Positions 1 through 9,252 are shown, counted from the first letter of the stretch. The stretch: DNA of 55,744 nucleotides from Cellulomonas biazotea (GCF_004306155.1 NZ_BIMR01000007.1:1-55744), one strand, 5' to 3'. Numbers and translations are program-made. Notes: generated from the sequence alone by a model not told the origin.

Positions 1-28
1 CGCCGCCGCACCACCGGGAGCGGGTCGG

Positions 29-1714
29 TCAGTCCTGCGTCGGCTCCAGGTTCATGACGATCCGGGCGGCCTGCGGACCCGTGGGCTGCGGGTTCGCGTA
101 CAGGTCGTCCTCGGTCGGGAAGCCCGTGTAGTTCTTCGTCGAGTACTGCGCGACGGCCGGGCGGGACCAGATGTACAGGCCCGGGACGTCCTCGACGTAC
201 GCCTTCTGGACGGTCGCGATCGCGGCGCTGCGGGCGGCCTCGTCGGACGCGCTCTTGAAGTCGTTGAGCGCCTGCGTGACGGCGTCGTTCTTGTACCGGC
301 CGAAGTTCCACGTGGCCGTCTCGCCGAGCGGCACGTACGAGTTGCCGTCCATGAGGTTGGCGTACATGTTCCACGGCGTCGCGCCGCCGTCCGTCCAGTG
401 CAGCGTCGCCTGGAAGTTGCCGAACGGGATGATGTCGTTGAACCAGGCGTCCTGGTTCGCGGCGTTGACCGTCGCGTCGACGCCGAGCTCGGCGGCGGCC
501 GTCTTGATGAGGTCGAGGGCCGTCAGGTAGTCGTTCCAGCCTGCGGGGTTGACCAGCTCGAACGTCACGACCTCACCGTCGGGGTCGACGAGCTTGTCGC
601 TGCCGTCCCACGTGTACCCGGCGTCGGTCAGCAGCTTCTTCGCGGCGTCGACGTCGACGTCCAGCTCCTCGCCGGCGAACTCGTCGGCCAGGTACGCCTC
701 GCCCGACGGCATCGGCATGCCGGTGACGCTGGAGATGACCGGCCACACGCCCGAGCCCGCGAGCGCCGAGATCTGCGTGCGGTCGACGACCATGTTGAGC
801 GCCTTGCGGAAGGCGACGTCGTCGAACGGCTTCTTCTCGTTGTTGAGGTACAGGATGTCGCTGCCGAAGCCGCCGCCCGCGACCTGGTGGTGGTGCTCCG
901 GGTCCTTGGCGATGTAGACGTCCTCGAAGTCCGCGATGAACGTCCAGCCCCACTGCGCCTCGCCCGTCGTGAGGGCCGTGGTGAGGGCGTTGTTGTCGTT
1001 GTACGACGAGTACTGCAGCTTCGCGACCTTCGGCTCGCCGCCCCAGTAGGTCGGGTTCGGGACGAGGGTCGCGGCCTGCGGGGTCCAGGTGTCGAGCAGG
1101 TACGGGCCGGTGCCGACGGGCTCGGTGTCCGTGTAGGTCGTCGGGTCGACGTCCTTCCAGATGTGCTCCGGCACGATGACCTGCTGCAGCAGCTTGACCT
1201 GGTTGACGTACTGGCCCTCGGTGAACGTGATCGTCACCGAGCCGTCCGCGGAGGCGACCGACGCGATCTGGTCGGGGAAGTTGTTGTTGATCGCGGGGTA
1301 GTCGATGAGGAGCTGCAGGGTGAACGCGATGTCGTCCGCCGTGAACTCCTCGCCGTCGGACCACGTCACGTCCGCACGGGGGACGATCGTCGCCTCCGTG
1401 TAGTCGGCGTTCCAGGTGACCGACTCGGCGAGCCACGGCTCGGGGTCCTCGAGCGGGTTGACGTCGTTGACCTGCATGAGCGACTCGTAGATCACCCACG
1501 CGTAGCCGAGCGACTTCGCCGCGGAGCCCGTCGGGATGAGCGGGCTCTGGTTCTCGTTCTGCGGGCCGTTGGGCATGCCGACGGTCAGGACGGCGCCGTC
1601 ACCGGAGCCCGTGCTGCTGTCGTCGGACGTGCCGCCGCCGCCCGAGCAGGCGGTGGCGAGCAGCGCGACGGTGGACAGACCGGCCACCATCGTTGCGAGC
1701 TTGCGCGTTCTCAC
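29..1714 (-). CDS. ABC transporter substrate-binding lipoprotein, family 5 (peptide/oligosaccharide type)
   Basis: Extracytoplasmic binding lipoprotein that would deliver a ligand to an ABC importer. The N-terminus is a lipoprotein signal ending in lipobox LATAC (Cys23) and followed by a Gly/Ser-rich tether. The remaining ~530 residues look like the SBP_bac_5 fold, and 561 residues is a normal length. The GTG start at 1714 has an AAGGAGG ribosome site just upstream. It lies 57 nt behind the GH3 beta-glucosidase on the same strand, so the two are probably co-transcribed. Family 5 proteins mostly bind oligopeptides, but some actinobacterial and thermophile members bind beta-glucan oligosaccharides; the neighbour makes a sugar ligand plausible (inference). 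Permease and ATPase genes, if present, lie beyond the left edge. Confidence 0.88.
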   Translation of the reverse strand: MRTRKLATMVAGLSTVALLATACSGGGGTSDDSSTGSGDGAVLTVGMPNGPQNENQSPLIPTGSAAKSLGYAWVIYESLMQVNDVNPLEDPEPWLAESVTWNADYTEATIVPRADVTWSDGEEFTADDIAFTLQLLIDYPAINNNFPDQIASVASADGSVTITFTEGQYVNQVKLLQQVIVPEHIWKDVDPTTYTDTEPVGTGPYLLDTWTPQAATLVPNPTYWGGEPKVAKLQYSSYNDNNALTTALTTGEAQWGWTFIADFEDVYIAKDPEHHHQVAGGGFGSDILYLNNEKKPFDDVAFRKALNMVVDRTQISALAGSGVWPVISSVTGMPMPSGEAYLADEFAGEELDVDVDAAKKLLTDAGYTWDGSDKLVDPDGEVVTFELVNPAGWNDYLTALDLIKTAAAELGVDATVNAANQDAWFNDIIPFGNFQATLHWTDGGATPWNMYANLMDGNSYVPLGETATWNFGRYKNDAVTQALNDFKSASDEAARSAAIATVQKAYVEDVPGLYIWSRPAVAQYSTKNYTGFPTEDDLYANPQPTGPQAARIVMNLEPTQD

Positions 1715-1771
1715 GAGTGCCTCCTTGCACTGACTGCTGGTTGTGGGGTCGTGCGGTGCTGCGCTGTGGGA

Positions 1772-4312
1772 TCAGGGGGCGGTCGGCGCCGGGGGGACCT
1801 CGACGTCGACCGTGAGGCGCAGGTCGCCGCTGGAGCGACCGACGCGGAGCGTGTACGTCCCGGCGGGGGTCACCCAGCCGTGGCCTGCGGGGTCCCAGGT
1901 GCGGAAGGCGTCGGCGTCGACGCGGACCCGGGCGGTCGTGCGCTCGCCGGGTGCGGCGCGCACGACGGTGAACCCGCCGAGCCACCGGACCGGGCGGCCG
2001 TCGGCCGTGCCGGCGGGGGGCTCGACGTAGACCTGGACGACCTCGCGGCCGGCGCGGGGCCCGGTGTTGGTGACGGTGACGTCGAGCAGGACGTCGCCCG
2101 TCGCGTCGGACGTGCCGGGCGTCGCGTCGGGCGTCGCGGCCCGCTCGACGAGGACCGCGGACTCGTGCGCCCACGTCGTCCACCCGAGCCCGTGCCCGAA
2201 CGGCGCCGCGGGCGTGCGGCCGAGCCGCAGCCACGACCGGTACCCGACGTGCACGCCCTCGTGGTAGTCGACGACCCCGCCGACCGGGACCGCGTCGGGG
2301 ACGGGGACGTCGTCCTCGTGCGCGGGCAGCGTCCACGGCAGGCGGCCCGACGGCTCGGTCACGCCGGTGAGCACGTCGGCGAGCGCCTCGGGCCACTCCT
2401 GCCCGCCGAGCCACGCCCACACGACGCACGGCACCTCGTCGAGCCACGGCAGCAGCACGGGGGCGCCGGCGTTGACGACGACGACCGTGCGGGGGTTCGC
2501 GGCGACGACGGCCTTGACGAGCTGGTCCTGCGTGCCTGGCAGCGCGAGCGACGTGCGGTCGTAGCCCTCGGACTCGATCTCCTCGTTGGTGCCGACGACG
2601 ACGACCGCGAGGTCGGCGGCCTCGGCGGCCGCGACGGCGGCGGCGAGCAGCTCGTCGGGGGACGTCCCGGGGGTGCGGTGCACGAGCTCGGCCCGCGCGA
2701 ACGACGCGTACCCGACGGGGTGGACCGCCTGCACGTGCGCGTCGAGGTCGACGGTGGTCGGCTCGGTGACGTCGACGACGAGCGTCGCGGGCACCGGCTG
2801 GTTGACGGACGAGTCGAGGATGACCTCGGCGCCGACGACCCGGTCGCCGGTGGAGACGACCTGACCGCCGACCGCGACGAGGTGGCGCCCGACGGTCCCG
2901 ACGCCGACCTCGTGCCGGCCGGGCTCGTCGAGCCGGACGGTGGTGCGCAGGCGGACGGTCGCGGCGGCGGCGGGGACGTCGCGCAGCCAGCCGCCCCACG
3001 TGGTGGTGGTGCGTGCGTCGAGGACGGTCCCGTCGGCGTCGAGCAGCTCGACGAGCACCCCGGCGTCGCCGTCGGGCGTGGTGCACCGGCCGGCGAGGTC
3101 GAGGTGCGGGGGCCGCTCGCGGGAGACGGCCCCGGCGTGCACGTCGACGGGGACGCCGAACGCCTCGGCCAGCGCGTCGGCGGGCGTCGACGACCGCTCG
3201 GGCCGGACGTACGCGGACCCGCCGCCCTGCACGAACGGGCTCACGGCGTTGGGGCCGAGCAGCGCGACGCGGTGCACGTGCGCGGGCTCGGCGGGCAGCG
3301 CGTGCTCCTCGTCGCGCAGGACGACCATCGACCGCCCGACGAGCGTGCGCAGCGTGCCGCGGACGTCGACGTCGGCGACCTCGTCGCGGTGGTCGCCCTC
3401 GGCGGGGAGTCCCTCGATCGCCCCGACGCGCTGCGCGAGGCGCAGGACGCGCAGCACCTTGTCGTCGAGCAGGTCCTCGCTGACGCGCCCGTCGCGGACG
3501 GCATCGAGCAGGCCGTCGCCCCAGGGGCCGTCGGGGCCGGGCATCTGCAGGTCGAGGCCGCCCTCAGCCGCGGCCTCGACGGTGTTGGTCGCGACCCAGT
3601 CGGACACGACGACCCCGTCGAAGCCCCACTCGTCCTTGAGGACGCCGGTGAGCAGGGGCCGGTGCTCGAGGACGGGCGCGGCGGTGGTGCCGTCGTCGAC
3701 GCCGGAGTAGGCGCCCATGACGGACCACGCGCGGGCGTCGCGGACGAGCCGCTCGAAGGGGGCGAGGTAGACCTCGCGGAGCGTGCGCTCGTCGACGCGG
3801 GACAGGTAGGTGGTGCGCTGCGTCTCGGAGTCGTTGGCGACGAAGTGCTTGACGCACATGCCGACGCCGCGGTCCTGCGCGGACCGCACGACGTGCACGG
3901 CGATCGCTCCGGTGAGCAGGGGGTCCTCGGAGTAGCACTCGAAGTGCCGGCCGCCGACGGGGGTCCGCTGGAGGTTGACCTGGGGGGCGAGGACGACGTC
4001 GACGCCGTGCCGACGGGCCTCGGCGGCGAACAGCGTGCCGACCTCGTCGGCGAGGTCGAGGTCCCAGGTGGCGGCGAGGGCGCTGGGGGCGGGGAACGAC
4101 GCGGCGGTCTCGGTCGGGTCGTCGCTGACGCCGCGGACGCCGGCGGGGCCGTCGGACAGGTGCAGGGCGCGCAGCCCGATGTGCGGGATCGCGGTCGTGG
4201 ACCACAGGCCGGCGCCGACGACGAGGGCGACCTTGTCGTCGGTCGTGAGCCGCGCGAGGAGCGCCGCGAGGGGCGCGTCGGGCCTGGTGGGGGCCGATGT
4301 GTCGGTCGACAC
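1772..4312 (-). CDS. Glycoside hydrolase family 3 beta-glucosidase
   Basis: Retaining exo-glycosidase, probably a beta-glucosidase acting on cellobiose or other short beta-glucosides. No signal peptide is seen, so it is predicted to be cytoplasmic. The order is an N-terminal GH3 barrel with nucleophile Asp238 in the VVSDW motif, a GH3 C-terminal domain interrupted by a ~150-residue PA14-like insert (about residues 380-530), and a C-terminal fibronectin III-like domain with the RAGREVVQVYV motif. The length of 846 residues is normal for PA14-containing GH3 enzymes. I chose the GTG at 4312 because GGAG lies 9 nt upstream; an in-frame ATG at 4366 would put the start inside the promoter/operator region. 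It is divergent from the TetR gene and followed by the binding lipoprotein. The exact substrate cannot be read from sequence. Confidence 0.9.
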   Translation of the reverse strand: MSTDTSAPTRPDAPLAALLARLTTDDKVALVVGAGLWSTTAIPHIGLRALHLSDGPAGVRGVSDDPTETAASFPAPSALAATWDLDLADEVGTLFAAEARRHGVDVVLAPQVNLQRTPVGGRHFECYSEDPLLTGAIAVHVVRSAQDRGVGMCVKHFVANDSETQRTTYLSRVDERTLREVYLAPFERLVRDARAWSVMGAYSGVDDGTTAAPVLEHRPLLTGVLKDEWGFDGVVVSDWVATNTVEAAAEGGLDLQMPGPDGPWGDGLLDAVRDGRVSEDLLDDKVLRVLRLAQRVGAIEGLPAEGDHRDEVADVDVRGTLRTLVGRSMVVLRDEEHALPAEPAHVHRVALLGPNAVSPFVQGGGSAYVRPERSSTPADALAEAFGVPVDVHAGAVSRERPPHLDLAGRCTTPDGDAGVLVELLDADGTVLDARTTTTWGGWLRDVPAAAATVRLRTTVRLDEPGRHEVGVGTVGRHLVAVGGQVVSTGDRVVGAEVILDSSVNQPVPATLVVDVTEPTTVDLDAHVQAVHPVGYASFARAELVHRTPGTSPDELLAAAVAAAEAADLAVVVVGTNEEIESEGYDRTSLALPGTQDQLVKAVVAANPRTVVVVNAGAPVLLPWLDEVPCVVWAWLGGQEWPEALADVLTGVTEPSGRLPWTLPAHEDDVPVPDAVPVGGVVDYHEGVHVGYRSWLRLGRTPAAPFGHGLGWTTWAHESAVLVERAATPDATPGTSDATGDVLLDVTVTNTGPRAGREVVQVYVEPPAGTADGRPVRWLGGFTVVRAAPGERTTARVRVDADAFRTWDPAGHGWVTPAGTYTLRVGRSSGDLRLTVDVEVPPAPTAP

Positions 4313-4366
4313 GGGGTGGTTCTCCGTCCGGACGTCGTCGTTGCCGTCAGCAGAAGTAGAGCACAA

Positions 4367-4386
4367 CTTACTGACTTGTTAGTAAG
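4367..4386. promoter_or_regulatory. Candidate TetR operator between GH3 and tetR
   Basis: An imperfect 20-bp palindrome with arms CTTACTgACt and tGTtAGTAAG (8 of 10 pairs match), strikingly AT-rich against the background. It lies in the divergent intergenic region and overlaps the TTGTTA -35-like hexamer of the TetR gene. It is the likely binding site of the adjacent TetR regulator, giving autoregulation and control of the beta-glucosidase (inference). Confidence 0.6.
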
Positions 4387-4406
4387 CGGGTTGGTCACAG
4401 TATGGT
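4376..4406 (+). promoter_or_regulatory. Candidate tetR promoter (leaderless)
   Basis: TTGTTA (4376-4381), 19-nt spacer, TATGGT (4401-4406). The -10 ends 7 nt before the ATG at 4414, which suggests a leaderless transcript. The -35 lies inside the palindrome. Confidence 0.45.
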
Positions 4407-4413
4407 TTCGGTC

Positions 4414-5100
4414 ATGGACGACGCCGTTCCCCCGACCGCCACCGGTCCGGCCGCACCCCCGGCCACCGCCGCGGACCCCGTCAAGCGCACCCGCCGACCC
4501 CGGCAGGCCACCGCCGAGCGCCGCGCCGAGATCCTGCGCGCCGCCGCCAACACCTTCGGGTCCAAGGGCTACAAGACCGGCTCGCTCGCCGAGGTCGCCG
4601 AGCAGGTCGGCATCACCCACGCCGGCGTCCTGCACCACTTCGGGTCCAAGGAGCAGCTGCTCGTCGAGGTCCTCGAGTACCGCGACAAGGAGGACGTGCG
4701 GCACCTCGAGGGCCAGCACATCCCCGGCGGCATCGACCTCTTCCGGCACCTCGTGCGGACCGCGCGCATGAACGCCGACCGTCCCGGCATCGTGCAGGGC
4801 TACACCGTCCTCACCGGCGAGTCCGTCACCGAGAACCACCCCGCGCGCGGCTGGGTCACGTCCCGCTTCAGCGTCCTGCGCGGCGAGATCGCCGACGCCG
4901 TCCGCGAGATCGGCGGCCCCGGCGTCAGCGACGCGACCGCCGAGCAGGCCGCGAGCGCGATCATCGGCGTCATGGACGGCCTGCAGGTCCAGTGGCTCCT
5001 CGACGACACCGTCGACCTCGCCGAGTCCACCACGTTCGCGATCGAGGCGATCCTCGCCGCCGCCCTCGCCGGCACGGACCGCCCGCACCCCCTGGCCTGA
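4414..5100 (+). CDS. TetR/AcrR family transcriptional regulator
   Basis: One-component repressor of about 228 residues. After a Pro/Ala-rich tail, the TetR helix-turn-helix spans roughly residues 30-75 (AEILRAAANTFGSKGYKTGS, then ITHAGVLHHFGSKEQLL); the rest is the ligand/dimerisation domain. It is divergent from the beta-glucosidase and the operator palindrome lies between them, so it probably controls that sugar-use operon and itself. The start is placed at ATG 4414 because a TATGGT -10 ends 7 nt before it; an in-frame ATG at 4402 would add four residues. The inducer is unknown. Confidence 0.88.
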   Translation: MDDAVPPTATGPAAPPATAADPVKRTRRPRQATAERRAEILRAAANTFGSKGYKTGSLAEVAEQVGITHAGVLHHFGSKEQLLVEVLEYRDKEDVRHLEGQHIPGGIDLFRHLVRTARMNADRPGIVQGYTVLTGESVTENHPARGWVTSRFSVLRGEIADAVREIGGPGVSDATAEQAASAIIGVMDGLQVQWLLDDTVDLAESTTFAIEAILAAALAGTDRPHPLA

Positions 5101-5217
5101 CCACCCCGGCGCTCCACCGAGTTCGCCGGCAGGGGGCGGGGACTGCGGCGGGGCGCGCACAGCAGATTCACAGGAACGGTTCAGGCGCGACCAAGGTCCG
5201 GCGGTCATCCTCGGACC

Positions 5218-5952
5218 ATGACGACCTCGACCGTGCGCCGCCCCGACACGCTCACCCGCGCCGACGGGTCCCCCGTCCGCGCCCTCGTCGTCGACGACGA
5301 GCCGACCCTCGCCGAGCTCCTGTCCACCGCGCTGCGCTACGAGGGCTGGACCGTCGAGCACGCGCTCACCGGGCACGCCGCCGTGCGGCTCGCCAAGGCG
5401 TCCAGCCCTGACGTCATCGTGCTCGACGTCATGCTGCCCGACCTCACCGGCCTCGACGTGCTGCGCCGCATCCGCACCGCCCACCCGCACGTCCCCGTCC
5501 TGTTCCTCACCGCCAAGGACGCCGTCGAGGACCGCATCGCCGGGCTCACCGCGGGCGGCGACGACTACGTGACCAAGCCGTTCAGCCTCGAGGAGGTCGT
5601 CGCCCGGCTGCGCGCCCTGCTGCGCCGCGCCGGCGCCGTGTCCGCCCGCGAGGAGGCCGTCCTCACCGTCGGCGACCTCGTCCTCGACGAGGACTCGCAC
5701 GAGGTGTCCCGCGGCGGCGACGACATCCGCCTCACCGCCACCGAGTTCGAGCTGCTGCGGTACTTCATGCGCAACCCCAAGCGCGTCCTGTCCAAGGCGC
5801 AGATCCTCGACCGCGTCTGGCAGTACGACTTCGGCGGCCAGGCGAACATCGTCGAGCTCTACGTGTCCTACCTGCGCCGCAAGATCGACAAGGGCCGCAC
5901 GCCGATGCTGCACACCCTGCGCGGCGTCGGCTACGTGCTGAAGCCGGCGTGA
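5218..5952 (+). CDS. OmpR/PhoB-family response regulator
   Basis: DNA-binding partner of the histidine kinase that follows. Receiver domain at about residues 20-135, with acidic pair Asp26-Asp27, phospho-acceptor Asp70 in VIVLDVMLPD and Lys120. The C-terminal winged helix (about 150-240) carries LTATEFELLRYFMRNP and LRRKIDKG. The length of 244 residues is typical. Its stop overlaps the kinase start in a GTGA overlap, so translation is coupled. A CATCCT hexamer ends 6 nt before the ATG, compatible with a leaderless start. It resembles TcrA/PrrA-type actinobacterial regulators; the signal sensed is unknown. Confidence 0.92.
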   Translation: MTTSTVRRPDTLTRADGSPVRALVVDDEPTLAELLSTALRYEGWTVEHALTGHAAVRLAKASSPDVIVLDVMLPDLTGLDVLRRIRTAHPHVPVLFLTAKDAVEDRIAGLTAGGDDYVTKPFSLEEVVARLRALLRRAGAVSAREEAVLTVGDLVLDEDSHEVSRGGDDIRLTATEFELLRYFMRNPKRVLSKAQILDRVWQYDFGGQANIVELYVSYLRRKIDKGRTPMLHTLRGVGYVLKPA

Positions 5953-7544
5953 CCACGACCCGCCCCGCGCCCCGCAACCGCTGGACGCTGCGGCGGCGGC
6001 TCGTCGCGCTCGTCGTGACCCTCGTCGCCGTCGTCGCCGTCGCGATGGGCGCCGTCACGACCGTCGCGCTGCACGGCTCTCTCGTCGGGCAGCTCGACGA
6101 CCGGCTGCGCGGCGCGCACGGGCGGGCCCAGATGGCGCAGGACGGTCCCGGCGCCGCGGGCGGGACCGCCGCGATGCGTGCGGGCGGCCTCGTGCTCGAC
6201 CGCGACGACCGCCCGCCGATCGCCGACCTGCCCGGGCAGGGCACCGGCACCGTGACGGTCGTCGCCACCCCCGGCGACACCGCGTCCGACGTCACCGCCG
6301 GCTACTGGAACGAGGACGGCGAGTTCGTCCGCCTCCCCGACACCGCCACGACCACGCTCCTCGACGTCCCCGTCGACGGCGACGTGCACGGCGTCCACCT
6401 CGACGACGCCGGCGCGTTCCGGGTGCTCGCGTCGAGCGCGCCCGACGGGACCGTCGTCGTCACCGCGATGCCGCTGTCCGGCGTGACCAGCACCATCACC
6501 GCCTACGTCGCGACCGCCGCCGTCGTCGCGCTCCTCGCCGTGCTCGCCGCAGCCGCCGTCGGGCTCGTCCTCGTCCGCCGCGAGCTGCGCCCCCTGACCC
6601 GCGTCGCGGCGACCGCCGCACGCGTCTCGCGCCTGCCCCTCGACCGGGGCGAGGTCGTCCTCGCCGACCGCGTCCCGCTGGCCGACACCGACACCGCGAC
6701 CGAGGTCGGGCAGGTCGGCGCCGCGCTCAACCGGCTGCTCGGGCACGTCGAGGGCGCCCTCACCGCGCGGCACGCGTCCGAGTCGCAGGTCCGCCAGTTC
6801 GTCGCCGACGCCTCCCACGAGCTGCGCACCCCGCTCGCCTCCATCCGCGGCTACGCCGAGCTCGTCCGCCGGCTCCCCGACGACCTGCCCCCCGAGGCGC
6901 TGCTCGCGATGGCCCGCGTCGAGTCCGAGTCGCAGCGCATGACCGCGCTCGTCGAGGACATGCTGCTCCTCGCACGCCTCGACGCCGGACGACCCCTGGA
7001 GACCGAGCCCGTCGACCTGGCGCTGCTCGCCGTCGACGCCGTCACCGACGCGCACGCCGCCGGCCCGGACCACGTGTGGTCGCTCGACCTGTCCGCGCTC
7101 GACACCGGCGCCGACGGCGACGGCGCGACCGAGCCCGACGCCCCCGAGGTCGTCGGCGACGACCACCGCCTGCGCCAGGTCCTCGCGAACCTGCTCTCCA
7201 ACGCCCGCCTGCACACCCCCGCGGCCACCACCGTCACCGTCCGTGTCGCGCGTGTGGGCCACGACGTCGTGGTCGAGGTCGCCGACGACGGCCCCGGCAT
7301 CCCCGCCGAGCTGTGCGACCACCTGTTCGAGCGGTTCGTGCGCGGCGACGCGTCCCGCAACCGCGCCGCCGGGTCCACGGGCCTCGGGCTCGCGATCGTC
7401 GACGCCGTCGTCACCGCCCACCACGGCACCATCGACGTGACGAGCGACCCCGGTCACGGCACGACCTTCACCGTCCGCCTCCCGGCCGCCCCTGGTGCGA
7501 CCCCGAGCCGCCCCACGGCTCCGCCCCGGCTCGTCGACGCCTGA
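5949..7544 (+). CDS. Two-component sensor histidine kinase
   Basis: Membrane kinase that should phosphorylate the upstream response regulator. Order: transmembrane helix 1 (about residues 17-40), a ~140-residue extracytoplasmic sensor region, transmembrane helix 2 (about 180-205), HAMP linker, DHp domain with His290 in ASHELRTPLASIRGY, and an ATPase domain with an N-box (NLLSNARLHTP) and G-boxes (ADDGPGIP, STGLGLAIV). The length of 531 residues is normal. Starts on GTG overlapping the regulator stop. The extracytoplasmic part matches no sensor I recognise. It belongs to the large actinobacterial OmpR-partner kinase group. Confidence 0.92.
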   Translation: MTTTRPAPRNRWTLRRRLVALVVTLVAVVAVAMGAVTTVALHGSLVGQLDDRLRGAHGRAQMAQDGPGAAGGTAAMRAGGLVLDRDDRPPIADLPGQGTGTVTVVATPGDTASDVTAGYWNEDGEFVRLPDTATTTLLDVPVDGDVHGVHLDDAGAFRVLASSAPDGTVVVTAMPLSGVTSTITAYVATAAVVALLAVLAAAAVGLVLVRRELRPLTRVAATAARVSRLPLDRGEVVLADRVPLADTDTATEVGQVGAALNRLLGHVEGALTARHASESQVRQFVADASHELRTPLASIRGYAELVRRLPDDLPPEALLAMARVESESQRMTALVEDMLLLARLDAGRPLETEPVDLALLAVDAVTDAHAAGPDHVWSLDLSALDTGADGDGATEPDAPEVVGDDHRLRQVLANLLSNARLHTPAATTVTVRVARVGHDVVVEVADDGPGIPAELCDHLFERFVRGDASRNRAAGSTGLGLAIVDAVVTAHHGTIDVTSDPGHGTTFTVRLPAAPGATPSRPTAPPRLVDA

Positions 7545-7584
7545 ACGCTCACCCGGCCCGAGGCCGTCTCGCGACGGTCGACCG

Positions 7585-7704
7585 GTGGACTTCCGGGAGA
7601 TGCACGAGGCGGCCCGCGACGTGCGGGCACGCTACGCCGTCGTCGCGACGATGCGCAGCCTGTCCGCACACCTCGCGGAGGAGGCGGAGGACTCAGAGGG
7701 CTAG
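7585..7704 (+). CDS. Possible small protein (39 aa) after the kinase gene
   Basis: Candidate short ORF starting at GTG 7585 and ending at TAG 7704, 40 nt after the kinase stop. The product begins with VDFREMHEAARDVRARYA and is Glu/Ala-rich at the end. The beginning resembles the N-terminus of actinobacterial MazG-like proteins as I remember them, so it could be a truncated remnant. Its last four bases overlap the convergent sugar kinase gene. No clear ribosome site; weak call. Confidence 0.3.
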   Translation: MDFREMHEAARDVRARYAVVATMRSLSAHLAEEAEDSEG

Positions 7705-9218
7705 GGCGTCCCGCTCCTGTCGCGCCCTCCGCGCCCGCCACCGCGGGCCGCAGCGACGAAGCGGCTGAGCGCGTGCTCGACGTCCGACGCGGCACCGTCC
7801 GGGCGCCCCGGCACGGGCGACGACGGCAGCACCGCGACGCTCCCGCCCCCGAGCCCCGAGCGCTCGGCCGCGAGCAGCGCCGCCCCGGCGGCGACCGGCT
7901 CGGCCTCCGCGACCAGGCGCAGGGGCGACGGGCTGACGCGGGCCTTGAGCCGCAGCCACGCCGCGTTGGCGGACATCGGCCCGCCGAGCACGGCCACCGA
8001 GGTCGCGGCGTCGGCGCCCGCGAGGCGGCGCTGCTCGTCGAGCATCCAGCGGGCCTGCAGCGCGAGCCCGGCGAGCAGCGCGAACGCCCCCTCGGCCGCG
8101 GACCGGCCGTCGAGGTCGCCCACGACCTGCGGTGTCGCGTCGGGGTCGGGCGCGGGCGTCTGCCGGCCCCGGACGTACGGGAGGACGAGCGTGTCGAGCG
8201 GCGCGTCGCCGAGCGCGGCGACGTCCGCCATGAGGGCGTCCACGTCCGCCGTGCCGTGGCTCTCCAGCCACCAGGCGACGGCAGCGCCCGCGCTCGACGA
8301 GCCCGCGAGCAGCGCGGCGTGCGCACCCGAGACGGTCCGGACCAGGCTCATGCCCGCCGCCGCGACGGGCCCGGGGACCGGGTCGACCGCGAGGACCGTG
8401 CACACCGCCTCGGCCGTGCCGACCGAGTCCGCGGCCTGGCCGGGCCGCCGCACGCCCGCCGCCCAGGTACCCACCGGGTGGTCGTGCCCCGCGACCACCA
8501 CCGGCGTCCCCGCACGCAGACCCGCCGCGGTGAAGGGGCCGTCGAGCACCACGCCCAGCGGCTCCCCGGGGACGAGGACGTCCGGGACGTGCGCGGGCGT
8601 GAGGCCGACCGCCCCGAGCAGGTCCGCGTCGAACGCCGTGGGCAGGTCGCCGGGGCGGCCCAGACGGTACCCGCCCGTCCGGCCCGCGAGCGTGTGGTCC
8701 GTCGCGAGCCGACCGGTGAGCAGCATGCCGACGAGGTCGGCCGCGCCCGCCCACCGGCCCGCTCCCCCGTGCAGGTCGTCCGGTCGGTGCGTGCGCAGCC
8801 ACTCCCACGTCGCGAGCGGGACCTTCGCGCTGACCCGGACACCGGTGGCCGCGAACAGGTCGGCCCGGCCCAGCCGCGCGGCGAGCAGGTCGGCCTCGGC
8901 GCCCGCGCGCTGCCCGTCCCACCGCAGCCAGTCGCCGCGAGGTCGCCCGTCGGGGCCGACGGGTACACCCGTCTCCGCCATCGACGCGACCCCGACCGCG
9001 CACGGCACGACGCCGGACGACACGTGCCCGCCCGGGTGCGAGGTGGACCGCAGCACGCGGGCGACGAGGCCGGCCAGCACGTCGGCCGCGTCGGCGGGCG
9101 CCGGTGTGCGTGCCGACGCCACCGCGAGCACACGCGGCTCCGCCAGGTCGACCAGCGCGACCTTGGTGTTCGTCGTGCCGACGTCGATCCCGAGCGCGGT
9201 CGGCGGGGTCGTGGGCAC
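7701..9218 (-). CDS. FGGY-family carbohydrate kinase (xylulokinase-like)
   Basis: ATP-dependent sugar kinase of 505 residues, cytoplasmic. The N-terminal FGGY domain opens with GIDVGTTNTKVALVD (phosphate-binding loop). A central VVVAGHDHPVGTWAAG segment carries the His-Asp region of the active site, and the C-terminal domain contains VAVLGGPMSANAAWLRLKA, the usual FGGY C-terminal Gly-rich stretch. The start is GTG 9218, with AGGA 7 nt upstream; longer in-frame starts lack family similarity. Substrate could be xylulose or another pentose or polyol. It stands alone with no isomerase or transporter beside it. It converges with the two-component operon. Confidence 0.85.
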   Translation of the reverse strand: MPTTPPTALGIDVGTTNTKVALVDLAEPRVLAVASARTPAPADAADVLAGLVARVLRSTSHPGGHVSSGVVPCAVGVASMAETGVPVGPDGRPRGDWLRWDGQRAGAEADLLAARLGRADLFAATGVRVSAKVPLATWEWLRTHRPDDLHGGAGRWAGAADLVGMLLTGRLATDHTLAGRTGGYRLGRPGDLPTAFDADLLGAVGLTPAHVPDVLVPGEPLGVVLDGPFTAAGLRAGTPVVVAGHDHPVGTWAAGVRRPGQAADSVGTAEAVCTVLAVDPVPGPVAAAGMSLVRTVSGAHAALLAGSSSAGAAVAWWLESHGTADVDALMADVAALGDAPLDTLVLPYVRGRQTPAPDPDATPQVVGDLDGRSAAEGAFALLAGLALQARWMLDEQRRLAGADAATSVAVLGGPMSANAAWLRLKARVSPSPLRLVAEAEPVAAGAALLAAERSGLGGGSVAVLPSSPVPGRPDGAASDVEHALSRFVAAARGGGRGGRDRSGTP

Positions 9219-9252
9219 GCCCCCATCCTGCCGCGCCGCGGTCACGGCCCGG

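Noticed and set aside
398-4771. A 1,457-codon open frame antisense to the GH3 and SBP genes
   Set aside because: Low-complexity Arg/Val/Gly-rich translation with no family similarity; antisense artefact of high GC.
5160-5190. Two TTCA half-sites upstream of the response regulator as a phospho-regulator binding site
   Set aside because: The 13-bp spacing and weak match do not fit the usual 10-11 bp OmpR-family direct repeats well enough to report.
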